Part shown: one piece after another, positions 51,681 to 61,328 of the stretch
Layout: each line of letters begins with the position of its first letter
Numbering within the stretch: the first letter of the stretch is position 1
From: a bacterium
GTDB taxonomy: Bacteria > Pseudomonadota > Alphaproteobacteria > Rhizobiales > Aestuariivirgaceae
NCBI GenBank assembly: GCA_022842165.1
Contig: JALHQC010000020.1
Coordinates: forward strand, 1-64,000
DNA length: 64,000 nucleotides
Direction of reading: 5' to 3'
Notes under the pieces: model-generated
What the model was told of the DNA's origin: nothing
Seen by the model: only the letters and a program-made list of their open reading frames with translations
Database searches by the model: none
Program-made: the position numbers and the translations under genes

Positions 51681-52784
51681 ATGGGGAAGATGATGTCGAA
51701 ACTCGCGATAGGCACTGGCGCGATGCTGTTTGCGGTAGCGGTTTCACCAGCCGCATTCTCGCAGACATTGCAGTCACGGGATGACTGCATCGACGTTTTT
51801 CAGCAGGACAATGCCGTGCGCTTCAACGAATGCGCGGCAGGCCAGCAGGCGCGCTTTTCGACGATCTACGTGCCGCAGGTTGTCCAGCGTGCCCTGAAGA
51901 ACAGCTTCGGATTTGGCCCCGGATCGGTCGAGCCGGCCGGATTGTCGGAGGTGATTGCCGATGATGCCCGATCGCGCCTCGCTCCCTCCGCCTTCATCAT
52001 TGCGCCGACGGCCGATACCGCGCCCGTTGAGGCCGCGTCCAGCCTGTGGAACACCTGGGTCGATGGCCGCTATCTCTACAGCGAATTTGCCAATGCGGCA
52101 GGCGGCCTCGATGGCCCGACATGGAGCGGGCTCGCAGGCCTCGATTACAAGCTGACATCGAAGGTTACCGTCGGCTTGCTGTTCTCGGGCGAAGGCTCCG
52201 ACCTCGAAGGCGGCGGCAGCGACCTCAGAAGCACGACCTATGGCGCTGGCCCCTACATCGGCATCGTGCTGACCGACAATATCGTGTTCTCCGCCAACCT
52301 GATGGGCAGCCGGATGGAGTCCGAGCAGGCAGGCGGCGCACTGGATTTCGATACCGACCGTGTGCAGGCCTCGGCCGGGCTTACCGGCTATTGGTACAAG
52401 GATACCTGGCGCTTCACGCCGGGCCTCACCCTGTCCTGGTCAAAGGATTGGGAGGAGGAGGACAATAACCTGCTCCCCGACCGGACCATCGAAACCGGCA
52501 TCCTCACGCCTTCCGTGCAGTTCGGAAACACCGTCAATCTCTCGAATACCACAACCATGGAACCCTGGATCGGCGCCGCGCTGGACTGGACATTCCTCAA
52601 TGAAACGGATGTCTCGGGCGGCGGTTCGACCAGCGACCAGTCGACCGATTTGCGGCTCCAGGCCGGATTGAATTTCGGCTTCGGCGCCAATGCGCAACTG
52701 GGGCTGAGCGCCGAATACTCCGGCCTGCTGATCGACGATCTCGATTCCTATTCCGGCGGCATCAACCTGGCGGTCCAGTTCTAG
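51681..52784 (+). CDS. Outer-membrane beta-barrel (autotransporter-like) protein
   Basis: A 367-residue exported protein. The signal peptide is about 1-28 (MSKLAIGTGAMLFAVAVSPA ... AFS-QT). Two Cys in the early mature part (DDCIDVF, FNECAAG) could pair. From about residue 115 it shows alternating hydrophobic strands, GLAGLDYKLTSKVTVGLLFS and so on, as in the autotransporter barrel (about 250 residues, 10-12 strands), and it ends in the aromatic barrel signal INLAVQF. AAGGTGA stands 7 nt before the ATG. There is almost no passenger domain, so it is a barrel-only protein rather than a classical autotransporter. Confidence 0.8.
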   Translation: MGKMMSKLAIGTGAMLFAVAVSPAAFSQTLQSRDDCIDVFQQDNAVRFNECAAGQQARFSTIYVPQVVQRALKNSFGFGPGSVEPAGLSEVIADDARSRLAPSAFIIAPTADTAPVEAASSLWNTWVDGRYLYSEFANAAGGLDGPTWSGLAGLDYKLTSKVTVGLLFSGEGSDLEGGGSDLRSTTYGAGPYIGIVLTDNIVFSANLMGSRMESEQAGGALDFDTDRVQASAGLTGYWYKDTWRFTPGLTLSWSKDWEEEDNNLLPDRTIETGILTPSVQFGNTVNLSNTTTMEPWIGAALDWTFLNETDVSGGGSTSDQSTDLRLQAGLNFGFGANAQLGLSAEYSGLLIDDLDSYSGGINLAVQF

Positions 52785-52786
52785 GA

Positions 52787-53032
52787 TCAGCCGCCGTTCA
52801 GGGCCATAAGCCGTCCGGCGCGTCCGCCGCGGCGGCTTTTCTTGCGGGTGAGCGAGGAAACCCGGTCAGGCAGGCCTTCCATCACCGTGCGGCGCTGCTC
52901 CACGCTCATGCCCAGCCAGCCGCCGATCTCGCCGCGCGTGCGGCCGCAGCCGATGCAAAATCCGGTTTCAGGATCGACGACGCAGATCTTGATGCAGGGC
53001 GTCTCGATCGCGTTCTGGCTCATGGCGTTCAT
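52787..53032 (-). CDS. DUF1289 (YdhL-like) small four-cysteine protein
   Basis: An 81-residue protein with the DUF1289 pattern [20 protein letters not shown] followed by [14 protein letters not shown] and a basic tail. The four Cys (about 13, 17, 26, 29) probably bind zinc or an iron-sulfur cluster. Start by family at 53032 (53023 possible). It converges with the barrel gene, 2 nt between stops. Function unknown; common in proteobacteria. Confidence 0.85.
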   Translation of the reverse strand: MNAMSQNAIETPCIKICVVDPETGFCIGCGRTRGEIGGWLGMSVEQRRTVMEGLPDRVSSLTRKKSRRGGRAGRLMALNGG

Positions 53033-53100
53033 GGCATCGAGAATAGGGGCGGCCGCGCGTCGTTGCGGGACGGAAACGCCGCTTGGCTGCACAAATGCGG

Positions 53101-53562
53101 CTAGTCCCTGAGGTAAAGGACGCCGTCCTCCACCTTGAAGCTGCTCAACCGGCTGAGGAAGCTCATCCCCAGCAGCGTGCCGCGCAGCGCGCCTTCCGGC
53201 AGCACCAGGCCCTCGACATCCTCGACTTCGATGCCGTCGATGGCAATCTGGTCGATCTTCACCCGTGCCGCCCTGGCAATGCCGTTGGCGGTGGAAACCG
53301 GAACGTCGAAGTCGAGTGTGCCGGGTCTTAGTCCGGCATGCGTGGCATCCTCGTAGCTGAGCGCCACCACCGTGGCGCCCGTATCGACCAGAACCTCGAT
53401 GCTGCGGCCATTGATTTCCGCCGCGGTTACGAAGTGCCCGCCCTGGTTAGCCTTGAGTTCGGTGATCGCCATCAGGCGGAGCTGGGGAATGTCCGAAGCC
53501 TGGGCCACGGCACAGCCAAGGCCCGAAGCAATAGCCGTGAGAACCAGCAATCTGCGCATCAT
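53101..53562 (-). CDS. Retropepsin-like aspartic protease family protein (TIGR02281 type), exported
   Basis: A 153-residue protein with a signal peptide ([21 protein letters not shown], cleaved near 22). The single catalytic motif [13 protein letters not shown] (Asp-Thr-Gly) marks a clan AA aspartic protease, active only as a dimer; the partner strand [13 protein letters not shown] is near the C-terminus. Periplasmic or membrane-associated. It lies 69 nt upstream of the DUF1289 gene in the same direction and may be cotranscribed with it. Substrate unknown. Confidence 0.87.
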   Translation of the reverse strand: MMRRLLVLTAIASGLGCAVAQASDIPQLRLMAITELKANQGGHFVTAAEINGRSIEVLVDTGATVVALSYEDATHAGLRPGTLDFDVPVSTANGIARAARVKIDQIAIDGIEVEDVEGLVLPEGALRGTLLGMSFLSRLSSFKVEDGVLYLRD

Positions 53563-53643
53563 GTCCTGTAACCCCCCGTGAAGCTGGAGAGATACTGCGC
53601 GCCGAGTTTGAAACGCGCATCAACGCGCCGTTCACATCGTGAT

Positions 53644-54462
53644 TCAGGGTAAAGAGATCGTTGCCGCGTAGACCGCGATCATCGCGGTCTCGGACAGGAC
53701 CTGACCTGCTCCGCACACGTCGCCGGTCTGTCCGCCGATCTTGCGCATCGCCAGGGCCCGCAGGATGGCCAGCGTCAGGCCTGCGGCGACGAGTGCCAGA
53801 ATGCCGGCCTCCGGCGCCAGCACCATGCTGCCGCCAAACCCCGCGCCAATGCCGCCGATCGCCAGGGCCAGCAGCGTCGTATTGCGGCTCGGCTGCCCCG
53901 CCATCACCGAAAGCCCGCCCGTCCGCGCCGGTCGCGTCGCCCACAGCAGGTCGACCATCATGGCGCGCGAGAACGCGGCCGCCCCGGCGAGCAGGATGAT
54001 AATGGTGAGCGGCGGCAGGTCGAGAAGTGCGGTGAGAAGCGAGGCGCGAGCCAGGACGGCAAGGCACAGCGTAAGCGTGCCATAGCTGCCGATGCGGCTG
54101 TCCTTCATGATCTCGAGGCGGTGCTCGCGGGTTTGCCCGCCCCAGAACCCGTCTGCCACGTCGGCAAGCCCGTCCTCGTGGAAGGCGCCCGTCACCAAAG
54201 CTCCGGCGGCCAGCGCGAAGGCAGCACAGAACAGTTCGGGCAGGCCTGCGAAATAGGCGATGTTGAGTGCCGCCGCCATGATGGCGCCTACCAGCGCGCC
54301 CACCACCGGGAACATCGCCATCGAATCTCGCAGCGGCGGCGGATCGAGCCTGCGCACGAAGGGCGCTGGCAGCCGCGTCAGGAAGCGGAGCGCGACGAGA
54401 AACGACGCGAAGGGTCGAAAGCCGCCCCGATATGCGCGTTGAGGCTCAAACCCGTCGCTCAT
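53644..54462 (-). CDS. cobS: Adenosylcobinamide-GDP ribazoletransferase CobS (CobV)
   Basis: A 272-residue inner-membrane enzyme that joins adenosylcobinamide-GDP and alpha-ribazole to make adenosylcobalamin (phosphate). Seen motifs are FLVALRFLTRLPAP, FPVVGALVGAIMAA, and the acidic active-site segment FHEDGLADVADGFWGG followed by EIMKDSRIGSYG. About six to seven helices. Start at 54462 (MSDGFEPQ); the upstream in-frame part is basic and not family-like. It is divergent from cobT across 63 nt. No cobalamin riboswitch fits in that gap. Confidence 0.93.
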   Translation of the reverse strand: MSDGFEPQRAYRGGFRPFASFLVALRFLTRLPAPFVRRLDPPPLRDSMAMFPVVGALVGAIMAAALNIAYFAGLPELFCAAFALAAGALVTGAFHEDGLADVADGFWGGQTREHRLEIMKDSRIGSYGTLTLCLAVLARASLLTALLDLPPLTIIILLAGAAAFSRAMMVDLLWATRPARTGGLSVMAGQPSRNTTLLALAIGGIGAGFGGSMVLAPEAGILALVAAGLTLAILRALAMRKIGGQTGDVCGAGQVLSETAMIAVYAATISLP

Positions 54463-54525
54463 GTTGCTTAACCGACCCGAATCCTGTGATGACGTGCGGC
54501 GTGAAAATAGGAGTCTTCGTCCCAA

Positions 54526-55551
54526 ATGACAAATGCGCCAACGGGATTGCCGTTCGACGATATTCGCAACCTCTTAAGGGATCTTCCCGGCCCCGATGCC
54601 GGCGCTGCCGAATCCTGCCGGGCGCGCGAGGCGCAACTGACCAAACCTCCCGGCGCCCTTGGCAGGCTGGAGAAGATTTCGGAATGGCTGGCGGCCTGGC
54701 AGGCCAGCTATCCGCCGAAAGCCGAACGCGTGGTCGTCGCCGTGTTTGCCGGAAACCATGGCGTGGTGGCGCAGGGCGTTGCCGCCTATCCCCAGGCCGT
54801 GACGAAACAGATGGTGGCCAATTTCCAGGCCGACGGCGCCGCCGTGAACCAGATCTGCAAGACCTTCGGGCTGGGCCTCAAGGTCTTCGAACTGGCGCTC
54901 GAGATTCCGACGAAAGACATCACCCAGGCCGCCGCGCTGGAAGAGGCGGAATGCGCCGCCACCATGGCCTATGGCATGGAGGCGACCGAGGGCTGCGACC
55001 TTCTCTGCATCGGCGAGATGGGGATCGGCAACACCACGATCGCCGCTGCTATCTCCCACGCATTGTTCGGCGGAACGCCCGAGGACTGGGTGGGGCCGGG
55101 AACCGGCGTCGATGCGGAGGGGCTGAAGCGCAAGGCTGACGCCGTGCGCCGCGCGGTAGACCTCCACAAGGCGCACTTGGGCGATCCGCTGGAAGTGCTG
55201 CGCCGGCTCGGCGGGCGTGAGATCGCCGCGATGACTGGCGCCATCCTGGCCGCGCGCCTGCAGCGCATTCCGGTGCTGATCGATGGCTACGTCGCGACCG
55301 CCGCCGCGGCGGTCCTCCATGCGATGCGGCCCGATGCGCTCGATCATTGCATGGCCGCACACCGCTCCGCCGAACCTGCCCATCAGCGTTTGCTCGCCAG
55401 GATCGGGAAGGAACCCTTGCTCGATCTGGGCATGAGGCTCGGCGAAGGCTCGGGCGCAGCGATGGCCGCAGGCATCGTGAAGGCCGCCGCCGACCTTCAC
55501 AACAACATGGCGACCTTCCAGTCCGCCGGAGTGAGCAACAAGGAAGCCTAG
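54526..55551 (+). CDS. cobT: Nicotinate-nucleotide-dimethylbenzimidazole phosphoribosyltransferase CobT (CobU)
   Basis: A 341-residue enzyme that activates dimethylbenzimidazole to alpha-ribazole phosphate for the lower ligand of cobalamin. Family motifs are REAQLTKPPGALGRLE, VVAVFAGNHGVVAQGVAAYP, EMGIGNTTIAAA and the catalytic-Glu segment RLGEGSGAAMA near residue 300. AGGAG stands about 11 nt upstream. Its product is used by CobS, encoded divergently. The stop shares a CTAG with the convergent GGDEF-EAL gene. Confidence 0.95.
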   Translation: MTNAPTGLPFDDIRNLLRDLPGPDAGAAESCRAREAQLTKPPGALGRLEKISEWLAAWQASYPPKAERVVVAVFAGNHGVVAQGVAAYPQAVTKQMVANFQADGAAVNQICKTFGLGLKVFELALEIPTKDITQAAALEEAECAATMAYGMEATEGCDLLCIGEMGIGNTTIAAAISHALFGGTPEDWVGPGTGVDAEGLKRKADAVRRAVDLHKAHLGDPLEVLRRLGGREIAAMTGAILAARLQRIPVLIDGYVATAAAAVLHAMRPDALDHCMAAHRSAEPAHQRLLARIGKEPLLDLGMRLGEGSGAAMAAGIVKAAADLHNNMATFQSAGVSNKEA

Positions 55552-57713
55552 GCCGAAAGCGCCGCCGGCTGGCCGTCGTTCAGGAAGGCGGTGATCTGCT
55601 GGGCTTCGACCGGCCGCGAGAACAGATAGCCCTGGAACTGGCTGCATCCCGCCAGGCGGAGGACCGACACCTGGTTTTCGTCCTCGATGCCTTCGGCGAC
55701 GACTGTGAGGCCGAGCGCATCCGCCATTGCGATCGTGCCTTGCACCAGCCGCAGCGCAGAGGGCTGGCGCAGGATGTCGATCACCATCGAGCGGTCGAGC
55801 TTGAGCTTGTCGAACTTGAAGCGGCGGAGATGGCCGATCGACGAGAAGCCGGTGCCGAAATCGTCGAGCGCCACGCGTACATGCATGTCATGCAGGCGGT
55901 TGATGATGGTGGTGGCCCTGGCGGCGTTGTCGATAATGAAGCCTTCCGTCACCTCGATCTCGAGGCGCCTGGCGTCAAGCCCGGTTTTCACCAGCGTCTG
56001 GTGGACGAGTTCGCCGAAATTGGGGTTCATGAACTGGATGGGCGAGACATTGACGGCGACGAAGATGCCGTCCCACTGGGCGGCCTGCTGACAGGCTTCG
56101 CTCAGCACGAAATAGCCGAGATCCTCGATCAGACCGAACTCCTCGGCCACCGGAATGAAGACATCGGGCGTATAGCGCGTCGAAGCGTCCTTGGGCCAGC
56201 GCACCAGGGCCTCGACGCCCTTGGTCTTGCGCGTTCTGGCATCGACGATCGGCTGGTAGACCACGCTCAGATTACGCCGCTGGATGTGCTCGCGGAGCTG
56301 AAGCGCGATGGTGCGGTTTTCGTCGCGCTTGAAATCGAGCGACTTCTGGTAGACGTAGACGCAGTTGCGACCTTCCGACTTCGCCTTGTACATGGCGACG
56401 TCCGCACGGCGGATGATCTCCTCGACGTCGGCCTCGTCGTCATCGAGGTCGACGATCCCGGCGCTCACCGAAACGGACGCGATGCGGCCGTCGAAGATCA
56501 TCGGTTCCGCGAGGAAGGAAATCATGCTGGCGGCGACGGCACGGGCCCGTCCGGCGCTGCCTTGCCCGGTGATGATGATAGCGAACTCGTCGCCGCCGAG
56601 CCTGGCGACCATCTGCGCGTCCTTGGCGATATAGGCAAATCCCGCCGCCGCGGCTTTGAGCAGCAGGTCGCCGATCTCGTGGCCGTAGCTATCGTTTACC
56701 TCCTTGAACCCGTCGAGGTCGGCATAGATGACTGAAAGCGTCGAGCCCTCGGCGCGGGCAACTGCCAGATGGCGGGTGAGGGCCGCGAGCATTTCGCGGC
56801 GGTTCGCCAGGCCTGTGAGATCGTCTCGCAGCGATGCGCTGATGGCGTCGGCCTGGCTGTCGTTGGCTTCCTTGAAGCCCTTCCAGCTCATGTAGAGCAG
56901 CACGGCGATCATGAACAGGAACATCACGACGATCATCGAGACGACATAGCCGTATTTGGCGCGCACGATGTTGCCGGGGCTCCGGCTTTTCCAGGTGAGT
57001 TTGCCGATCGCTTCGCCCGACGGCGACAGGATTGTTACCGCGCCGTTCCCCGCCTGCTGGTCGAGCGGAATGAAACGCAGCTCCTCCATGGCGTAGCGCC
57101 GCGCCAGGGCGGACAGAACCTTCGCATCCCAGCGCTTGGCGATGATCAGGGTATTGTCAGTCGACTGCGCGCCATTGTTGGCCTCCGTCCACCTGATCCG
57201 CGCCATGGCAACCGAACTCAGCACCCCGCCGGTGCGGACGATGCCCGACGTCAGGCCGCGGCTGTTTTCGGTCACGGCGTTGCGTTCCAGGAGCAGCATC
57301 AGATCGTCGCCGATATAGTCCGCCGCGTCGATCTTTTCGCGGCTGCCGTTGGTGGCGGCATAAAGCGTATTACCCTTAGCATCGACGATGAAGACCGTGT
57401 CATAGACGCCGATCTCGCTGGAATAGCCCCAGGTTTCATCGACCCATTGCATGTCGATGGGCGTCGTGCCGGCTTTCTGCGCGGCATCGTCCCAGATCGA
57501 ATTGTCGTGGACGATGGTCTCCAGGCTGTCACGCAGCGAGCCGACCGCGGATGTCGTCAGCCGCTCGGAATGGATGGTGTCGAGACGGTTGGTTTCTTCG
57601 AAAATCCCGTTGACGATGTAGAGCAGCAGAATCGCAATGCTGCCGACCGCGAAAATGCTCGGCGTGAGCACTTTCAGCGCGAAGGTCGGCGTGATCGACT
57701 TCACTGAGGCCAT
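55548..57713 (-). CDS. Membrane GGDEF-EAL protein (c-di-GMP turnover) with CHASE4-like sensor
   Basis: A 721-residue protein. Helices at about 14-35 and 256-275 enclose a periplasmic domain (about 40-250; VHDNSIWDDAAQK is CHASE4-like). The GGDEF motif is at 373-377 (ARLGGDEFAII) in a full diguanylate-cyclase domain; no RxxD inhibitory site precedes it. The EAL domain (about 466-715) has EAL at 501-503 and the loop-6 motif DDFGTGFSSI, so both making and breaking c-di-GMP look possible. GGGGA supports ATG 57713; 57731 is an alternative. It likely controls the motile/sessile switch. Confidence 0.92.
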   Translation of the reverse strand: MASVKSITPTFALKVLTPSIFAVGSIAILLLYIVNGIFEETNRLDTIHSERLTTSAVGSLRDSLETIVHDNSIWDDAAQKAGTTPIDMQWVDETWGYSSEIGVYDTVFIVDAKGNTLYAATNGSREKIDAADYIGDDLMLLLERNAVTENSRGLTSGIVRTGGVLSSVAMARIRWTEANNGAQSTDNTLIIAKRWDAKVLSALARRYAMEELRFIPLDQQAGNGAVTILSPSGEAIGKLTWKSRSPGNIVRAKYGYVVSMIVVMFLFMIAVLLYMSWKGFKEANDSQADAISASLRDDLTGLANRREMLAALTRHLAVARAEGSTLSVIYADLDGFKEVNDSYGHEIGDLLLKAAAAGFAYIAKDAQMVARLGGDEFAIIITGQGSAGRARAVAASMISFLAEPMIFDGRIASVSVSAGIVDLDDDEADVEEIIRRADVAMYKAKSEGRNCVYVYQKSLDFKRDENRTIALQLREHIQRRNLSVVYQPIVDARTRKTKGVEALVRWPKDASTRYTPDVFIPVAEEFGLIEDLGYFVLSEACQQAAQWDGIFVAVNVSPIQFMNPNFGELVHQTLVKTGLDARRLEIEVTEGFIIDNAARATTIINRLHDMHVRVALDDFGTGFSSIGHLRRFKFDKLKLDRSMVIDILRQPSALRLVQGTIAMADALGLTVVAEGIEDENQVSVLRLAGCSQFQGYLFSRPVEAQQITAFLNDGQPAALSA

Positions 57714-57810
57714 GATATCCCCATTCGGCATGCCCGCGAGACATTAGGGAACAATCGTTAATAGCCTCTGGCCGGGCAGGCCTCCGGACGCGGTCCGTCC
57801 TGAATCTGCC

Positions 57811-59343
57811 TTAACCGGTGATGGCGATCAGCTTGCGCTGGCTTTCCGAGGAAATGGTCGGCGCGGCCAGCACCTCGCCGCGGGGGCCGCCCAGAACGCG
57901 CCGTTCCGGAAAGGTCACGACGACTTCGGTGCCAGGGCCATTGCCGCTCTGGATCGAGATATCCCCTCCGTGAACGTCCATCAGGCCCTTGACGATCGGA
58001 AGGCCGAGGCCCGCGCCGTCGATCGCCTTCTTGGTGGCGAAGCTGCCGCGCGCGAAGGCGCCTAGGGCATGGGAAATCTCATGAGGGGGAATGCCGGGCC
58101 CATTGTCCTTGACGCTGATGAACAGGCCGCCCTTGGCGTCGCGGCCGCTGCTGATCAGCACACGCCCGCCCGCTGGCGTGAACTTGATGGCGTTGGACAG
58201 GAGATTGATAAGGATCTGGTTGAGCCCGCGCTTGTCGGCCATCAGCTTCGGCAGATTGTCCGGCACCTCGACCACGACGTCGATCTTCTTTTCCGCCGCC
58301 CGGAGCAGCAGGAGGTGATTGACCTCCTCGACCGCCACCAGGACGCTGAGCGGCTCTTCCTGGATCTCGCGGCGGCCCGCCTCGATGCGCGACAGGTCAA
58401 GAATGTCGTTGATCAGCGCCAGCAGATAGTGGCCGGAATGATGGATGTCGTCGGCATAGTTTTTGTAGGCGGGCACCGTCATCGGCCCGAACATTTCGCG
58501 CTTCAGGACTTCCGAAAACCCCATGATGGCGTTGAGTGGCGTGCGGAGTTCGTGGCTCATGGTGGCGAGGAAGGCGGATTTTGCCAGGCTGGCTTCCTGG
58601 GCCTTGGATTTTTCCTCCTCGGCCTTTTCCTTTTCGCGCCTGAGATCGGCGATGAGCTGGTCCTTCTGGGCCCGGAAGATGAGCATGTCGCGGGCCGTAT
58701 CCTGGAGGTTCCGCGCGACGAGCAGGAAGAACGCCTCGAGCGCCACGATCGTGCCGCCAAGCGCCAGATAGACGTGATCGGCTTCGAACACGCAGCGCAG
58801 CGCGACGCCGATCGTCAGGACGCCTGTGCCGGCGATCAACACCGGCATGAAGCTGTTGACGACCAGAAGCCGCACGGCGATGACCGCCATGATGGTGGCG
58901 ATGAGATAGATCTGCTGCATGCTGTTGGCGCCCTGCCAGAACAGGAACAGCGGCAGGCACCAGCACATGCCGATCAGCAGTTCGGACGCCGAGAGCATGC
59001 CGATCCAGTCGCGCTGCTCTTCGCGCGTGCGCTCGCGTCTGAAATAGCTCCGGCAGAGGTAGATCTGGATGCCGAGGCAGAACACCGCGGCGGCGAACCA
59101 ACCGGCGGCCAGCGGCAAGGGCACCCACTGCAGGCTGGTGACGCTGAGCAGCACCGCCATGACCGGCATCGCCGGCATGACCCGCATCTGGTTCTTGAGG
59201 AACATGACCAGCAGTTCGTGCTGCCAGTCGAGGAATTTTGGCGCCGCCGAAGCGGGCTGCTGCCGCACGGCGGCATCGGCATTGGGCTCGCCGAGGAAAT
59301 TATAGCGCTCCAGATGCTGTAAATCGCTGTCGCTGCTGCCCAT
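57811..59343 (-). CDS. Membrane sensor histidine kinase (PAS-less, HWE-unlike, orphan)
   Basis: A 510-residue kinase. Residues about 55-210 hold five to six membrane helices with very short loops, so sensing is within or near the membrane. A charged coiled coil (about 225-255, rich in Glu/Lys) leads to the HisKA box with His264 in MSHELRTPLNAIMGFSEVL. The ATPase domain has N-box NQILINLLSNAIKF and G-boxes VKDNGPGIP and GAGLGLPIVKGLM. GGAG supports ATG 59343 over 59367. No response regulator is adjacent; the GGDEF-EAL gene follows in the same direction after 97 nt. Confidence 0.9.
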   Translation of the reverse strand: MGSSDSDLQHLERYNFLGEPNADAAVRQQPASAAPKFLDWQHELLVMFLKNQMRVMPAMPVMAVLLSVTSLQWVPLPLAAGWFAAAVFCLGIQIYLCRSYFRRERTREEQRDWIGMLSASELLIGMCWCLPLFLFWQGANSMQQIYLIATIMAVIAVRLLVVNSFMPVLIAGTGVLTIGVALRCVFEADHVYLALGGTIVALEAFFLLVARNLQDTARDMLIFRAQKDQLIADLRREKEKAEEEKSKAQEASLAKSAFLATMSHELRTPLNAIMGFSEVLKREMFGPMTVPAYKNYADDIHHSGHYLLALINDILDLSRIEAGRREIQEEPLSVLVAVEEVNHLLLLRAAEKKIDVVVEVPDNLPKLMADKRGLNQILINLLSNAIKFTPAGGRVLISSGRDAKGGLFISVKDNGPGIPPHEISHALGAFARGSFATKKAIDGAGLGLPIVKGLMDVHGGDISIQSGNGPGTEVVVTFPERRVLGGPRGEVLAAPTISSESQRKLIAITG

Positions 59344-59461
59344 GTCCCACACTCCGGCCGGATGCATTCAGATGAATGGCTATGGGTCAGAGTATCCGAA
59401 CGGCACTAAGATCAGGTTGTGTCCGCCACTAAATTTTGACGAAGATTGTTGACGAAACCTC

Positions 59462-60109
59462 ATGGATGACCTTCTCGCCCGCATCGCAGCCTGCCGGCTG
59501 TGCCGCGATACCCCGCGCGGAAAGCCGCTGCCGCACGAGCCGCGGCCCGTGCTGCAGGCCGCGCCAGCGGCAAGGATCATGATCGCCGGTCAGGCGCCGG
59601 GAACCCGTGTTCATGCCTCGGGCCGGCCCTTTACCGACCCCTCCGGCGACCGGCTGCGGCAATGGCTTGGGGTGGATGCGGAAACCTTCTATGATCCGCA
59701 AAAATTCGCAATCATTCCAATGGGTTTCTGCTTTCCCGGCCTCGATTTGAAGGGTGCCGACCTGCCGCCGCGCCCGGAATGCGCAGGCGCCTGGCGGGCG
59801 GAAGTGCTGGCCCGCATGCCGCATATCGGCCTCATCATCTGCCTTGGCGGCAATGCCATGCGCTGGCATCTCGGCAAACTGCCGGGCGGCTCGGTCGATG
59901 GCGCTGTCCGGAACTGGCGCGAGGGCCTGGAACGCCATCCCGCGGTGCTGCCGTTGCCGCACCCGTCCTGGCGCAACAGCGGATGGCTAAAGCGCAACCC
60001 CTGGTTCGCAGAAGACGTGCTGCCCGTATTGCAGAGCAGGGTGAAACACCTTGCAGCATCGCGAACTTGCTGGCCGCCGCCGCAGCCTCTACATGACGGC
60101 GAAACATAA
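59462..60109 (+). CDS. Uracil-DNA glycosylase superfamily protein
   Basis: A 215-residue protein of the UDG fold. It has an N-terminal CRLC pair (IAACRLCRDT), motif 1 IMIAGQAPGTRVHASGRPFT and C-terminal motif PHPSWRNSGWLKRNPWF, with a central LIICLGGNAMRWHL strand. These fit the YcdS-like branch related to family 4/5 enzymes, but the CxxC is not the four-Cys iron-sulfur set of family 4. Activity on uracil is not certain. It precedes the Mrp gene by 13 nt and may share its transcript. Confidence 0.82.
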   Translation: MDDLLARIAACRLCRDTPRGKPLPHEPRPVLQAAPAARIMIAGQAPGTRVHASGRPFTDPSGDRLRQWLGVDAETFYDPQKFAIIPMGFCFPGLDLKGADLPPRPECAGAWRAEVLARMPHIGLIICLGGNAMRWHLGKLPGGSVDGAVRNWREGLERHPAVLPLPHPSWRNSGWLKRNPWFAEDVLPVLQSRVKHLAASRTCWPPPQPLHDGET

Positions 60110-60122
60110 GGATTCCCAGCCG

Positions 60123-61226
60123 ATGGCCCAGGTCACACAAGATGCCGTTCTCAGCGTTCTGAAGCGGATTGCTGCACCCGACGGACGGGGCAACATCGTG
60201 TCTGCGGGCCTCGTCTCGGATATCGCCATCCAGGACGGTACTGTGATGTTCGCACTGACGACATCGCCCCAGCACGTGAAGACGATGGAAATCCTGCGGG
60301 GCGCCGTCGAGAAGGCAGTGCTGGGGATACCTGGCGTCGCCAAGGCGATGGTGGCGCTCACCGCCGAGCGCCAGGCACCGCCTTCACCCCAGCCGGCAGC
60401 CCAGGCGCGCGGCACGTCCGTTCCGGGCATCAAGCATCTCGTGGCGGTGGCCTCTGGCAAGGGCGGCGTTGGAAAATCGACGACAGCCATCAATCTGGCC
60501 CTGGGCCTCCACGCGCTGGGCTTGCGCGTTGCAGTGCTCGATGCCGATGTCTATGGCCCCTCGATGCCGAAACTGTTCGGGCTGACCGGCAAGCCGCAGT
60601 CATCCGACGCCGAAGGCAAGAAGATGAAGCCCATGTCGCGCTATGGCGTGGAACTGATGTCGATCGGCTTTCTCGTGGCCGAAGAAACCCCGATGATCTG
60701 GCGCGGCCCCATGGTGATGTCGGCCCTGACGCAACTGCTCCGCGAGACGGAATGGAGCGAGACCGACGTGATGATCATCGACATGCCGCCCGGAACCGGC
60801 GATGCGCAGCTGACGCTCGCCCAGCAGACGCCGCTGTCCGGCGCCGTCATCGTGTCCACCCCGCAGGATCTGGCCCTGATCGACGCCCGGAAGGGCCTCA
60901 ACATGTTCCGCAAGGTCAATGTGCCGGTGATCGGAATTGTTGAAAACATGAGCTATTTCGTCTGCACGAAATGCGGTGAACGCCACGAGATCTTCGGCCA
61001 TGGCGGCGCGCGCGAGGAGGCCGAACGGCTTTCCGTGCCCTTCCTTGGCGAAGTGCCGCTCGACATGGAAGTCCGGCTCCGCTCCGACCGGGGCGAGCCC
61101 GTGGTGGCGACCTTGCCGGACAGCATGCACGCCTCGATTTATCGCGACATCGCCCGCCACGTGTGGGCCAGCCTCCAGGGCGGCGGTCTGGCCCGTCCCG
61201 CACCCCGGATTGTGGTGGAAAACTAA
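60123..61226 (+). CDS. mrp: Mrp/ApbC iron-sulfur cluster carrier ATPase
   Basis: A 367-residue protein. Residues 1-85 are a DUF59 (MIP18-like) domain; a Pro/Ala linker follows; the ParA/MinD-type ATPase starts near 105 with the deviant Walker A ASGKGGVGKST, DADVYGPSMPKL, and DMPPGTGDAQLT. The cluster-binding pair is in YFVCTKCGERHEIFG (CxxC). It assembles or carries 4Fe-4S clusters to client proteins. Start at 60123 by family; 60093 is possible. It runs codirectionally 13 nt after the glycosylase gene. Confidence 0.94.
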   Translation: MAQVTQDAVLSVLKRIAAPDGRGNIVSAGLVSDIAIQDGTVMFALTTSPQHVKTMEILRGAVEKAVLGIPGVAKAMVALTAERQAPPSPQPAAQARGTSVPGIKHLVAVASGKGGVGKSTTAINLALGLHALGLRVAVLDADVYGPSMPKLFGLTGKPQSSDAEGKKMKPMSRYGVELMSIGFLVAEETPMIWRGPMVMSALTQLLRETEWSETDVMIIDMPPGTGDAQLTLAQQTPLSGAVIVSTPQDLALIDARKGLNMFRKVNVPVIGIVENMSYFVCTKCGERHEIFGHGGAREEAERLSVPFLGEVPLDMEVRLRSDRGEPVVATLPDSMHASIYRDIARHVWASLQGGGLARPAPRIVVEN

Positions 61227-61278
61227 AGACTTCCACCAGCTTTCCATTGATGGAATATTAACCATGCCTGCAGTCTTT
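61225..61278. other. Intergenic inverted repeats after mrp
   Basis: AAAGACT (61225-61231) pairs with AGTCTTT (61272-61278), enclosing TTCCA-TTGA-TGGAA (61242-61255). The structure overlaps the mrp stop and could end mrp transcription or shape the leader of the next gene. No T-run follows. Confidence 0.35.
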
Positions 61279-61328
61279 ATGGGAGAAGTAAATCTGCGGG
61301 CGAATCACTTCTGCCCAAGGGGGCCGTG

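Noticed and set aside
54463-54525. Cobalamin riboswitch between cobS and cobT
   Set aside because: The gap is only 63 nt, too short for the riboswitch core, and no B12-box-like sequence was seen.
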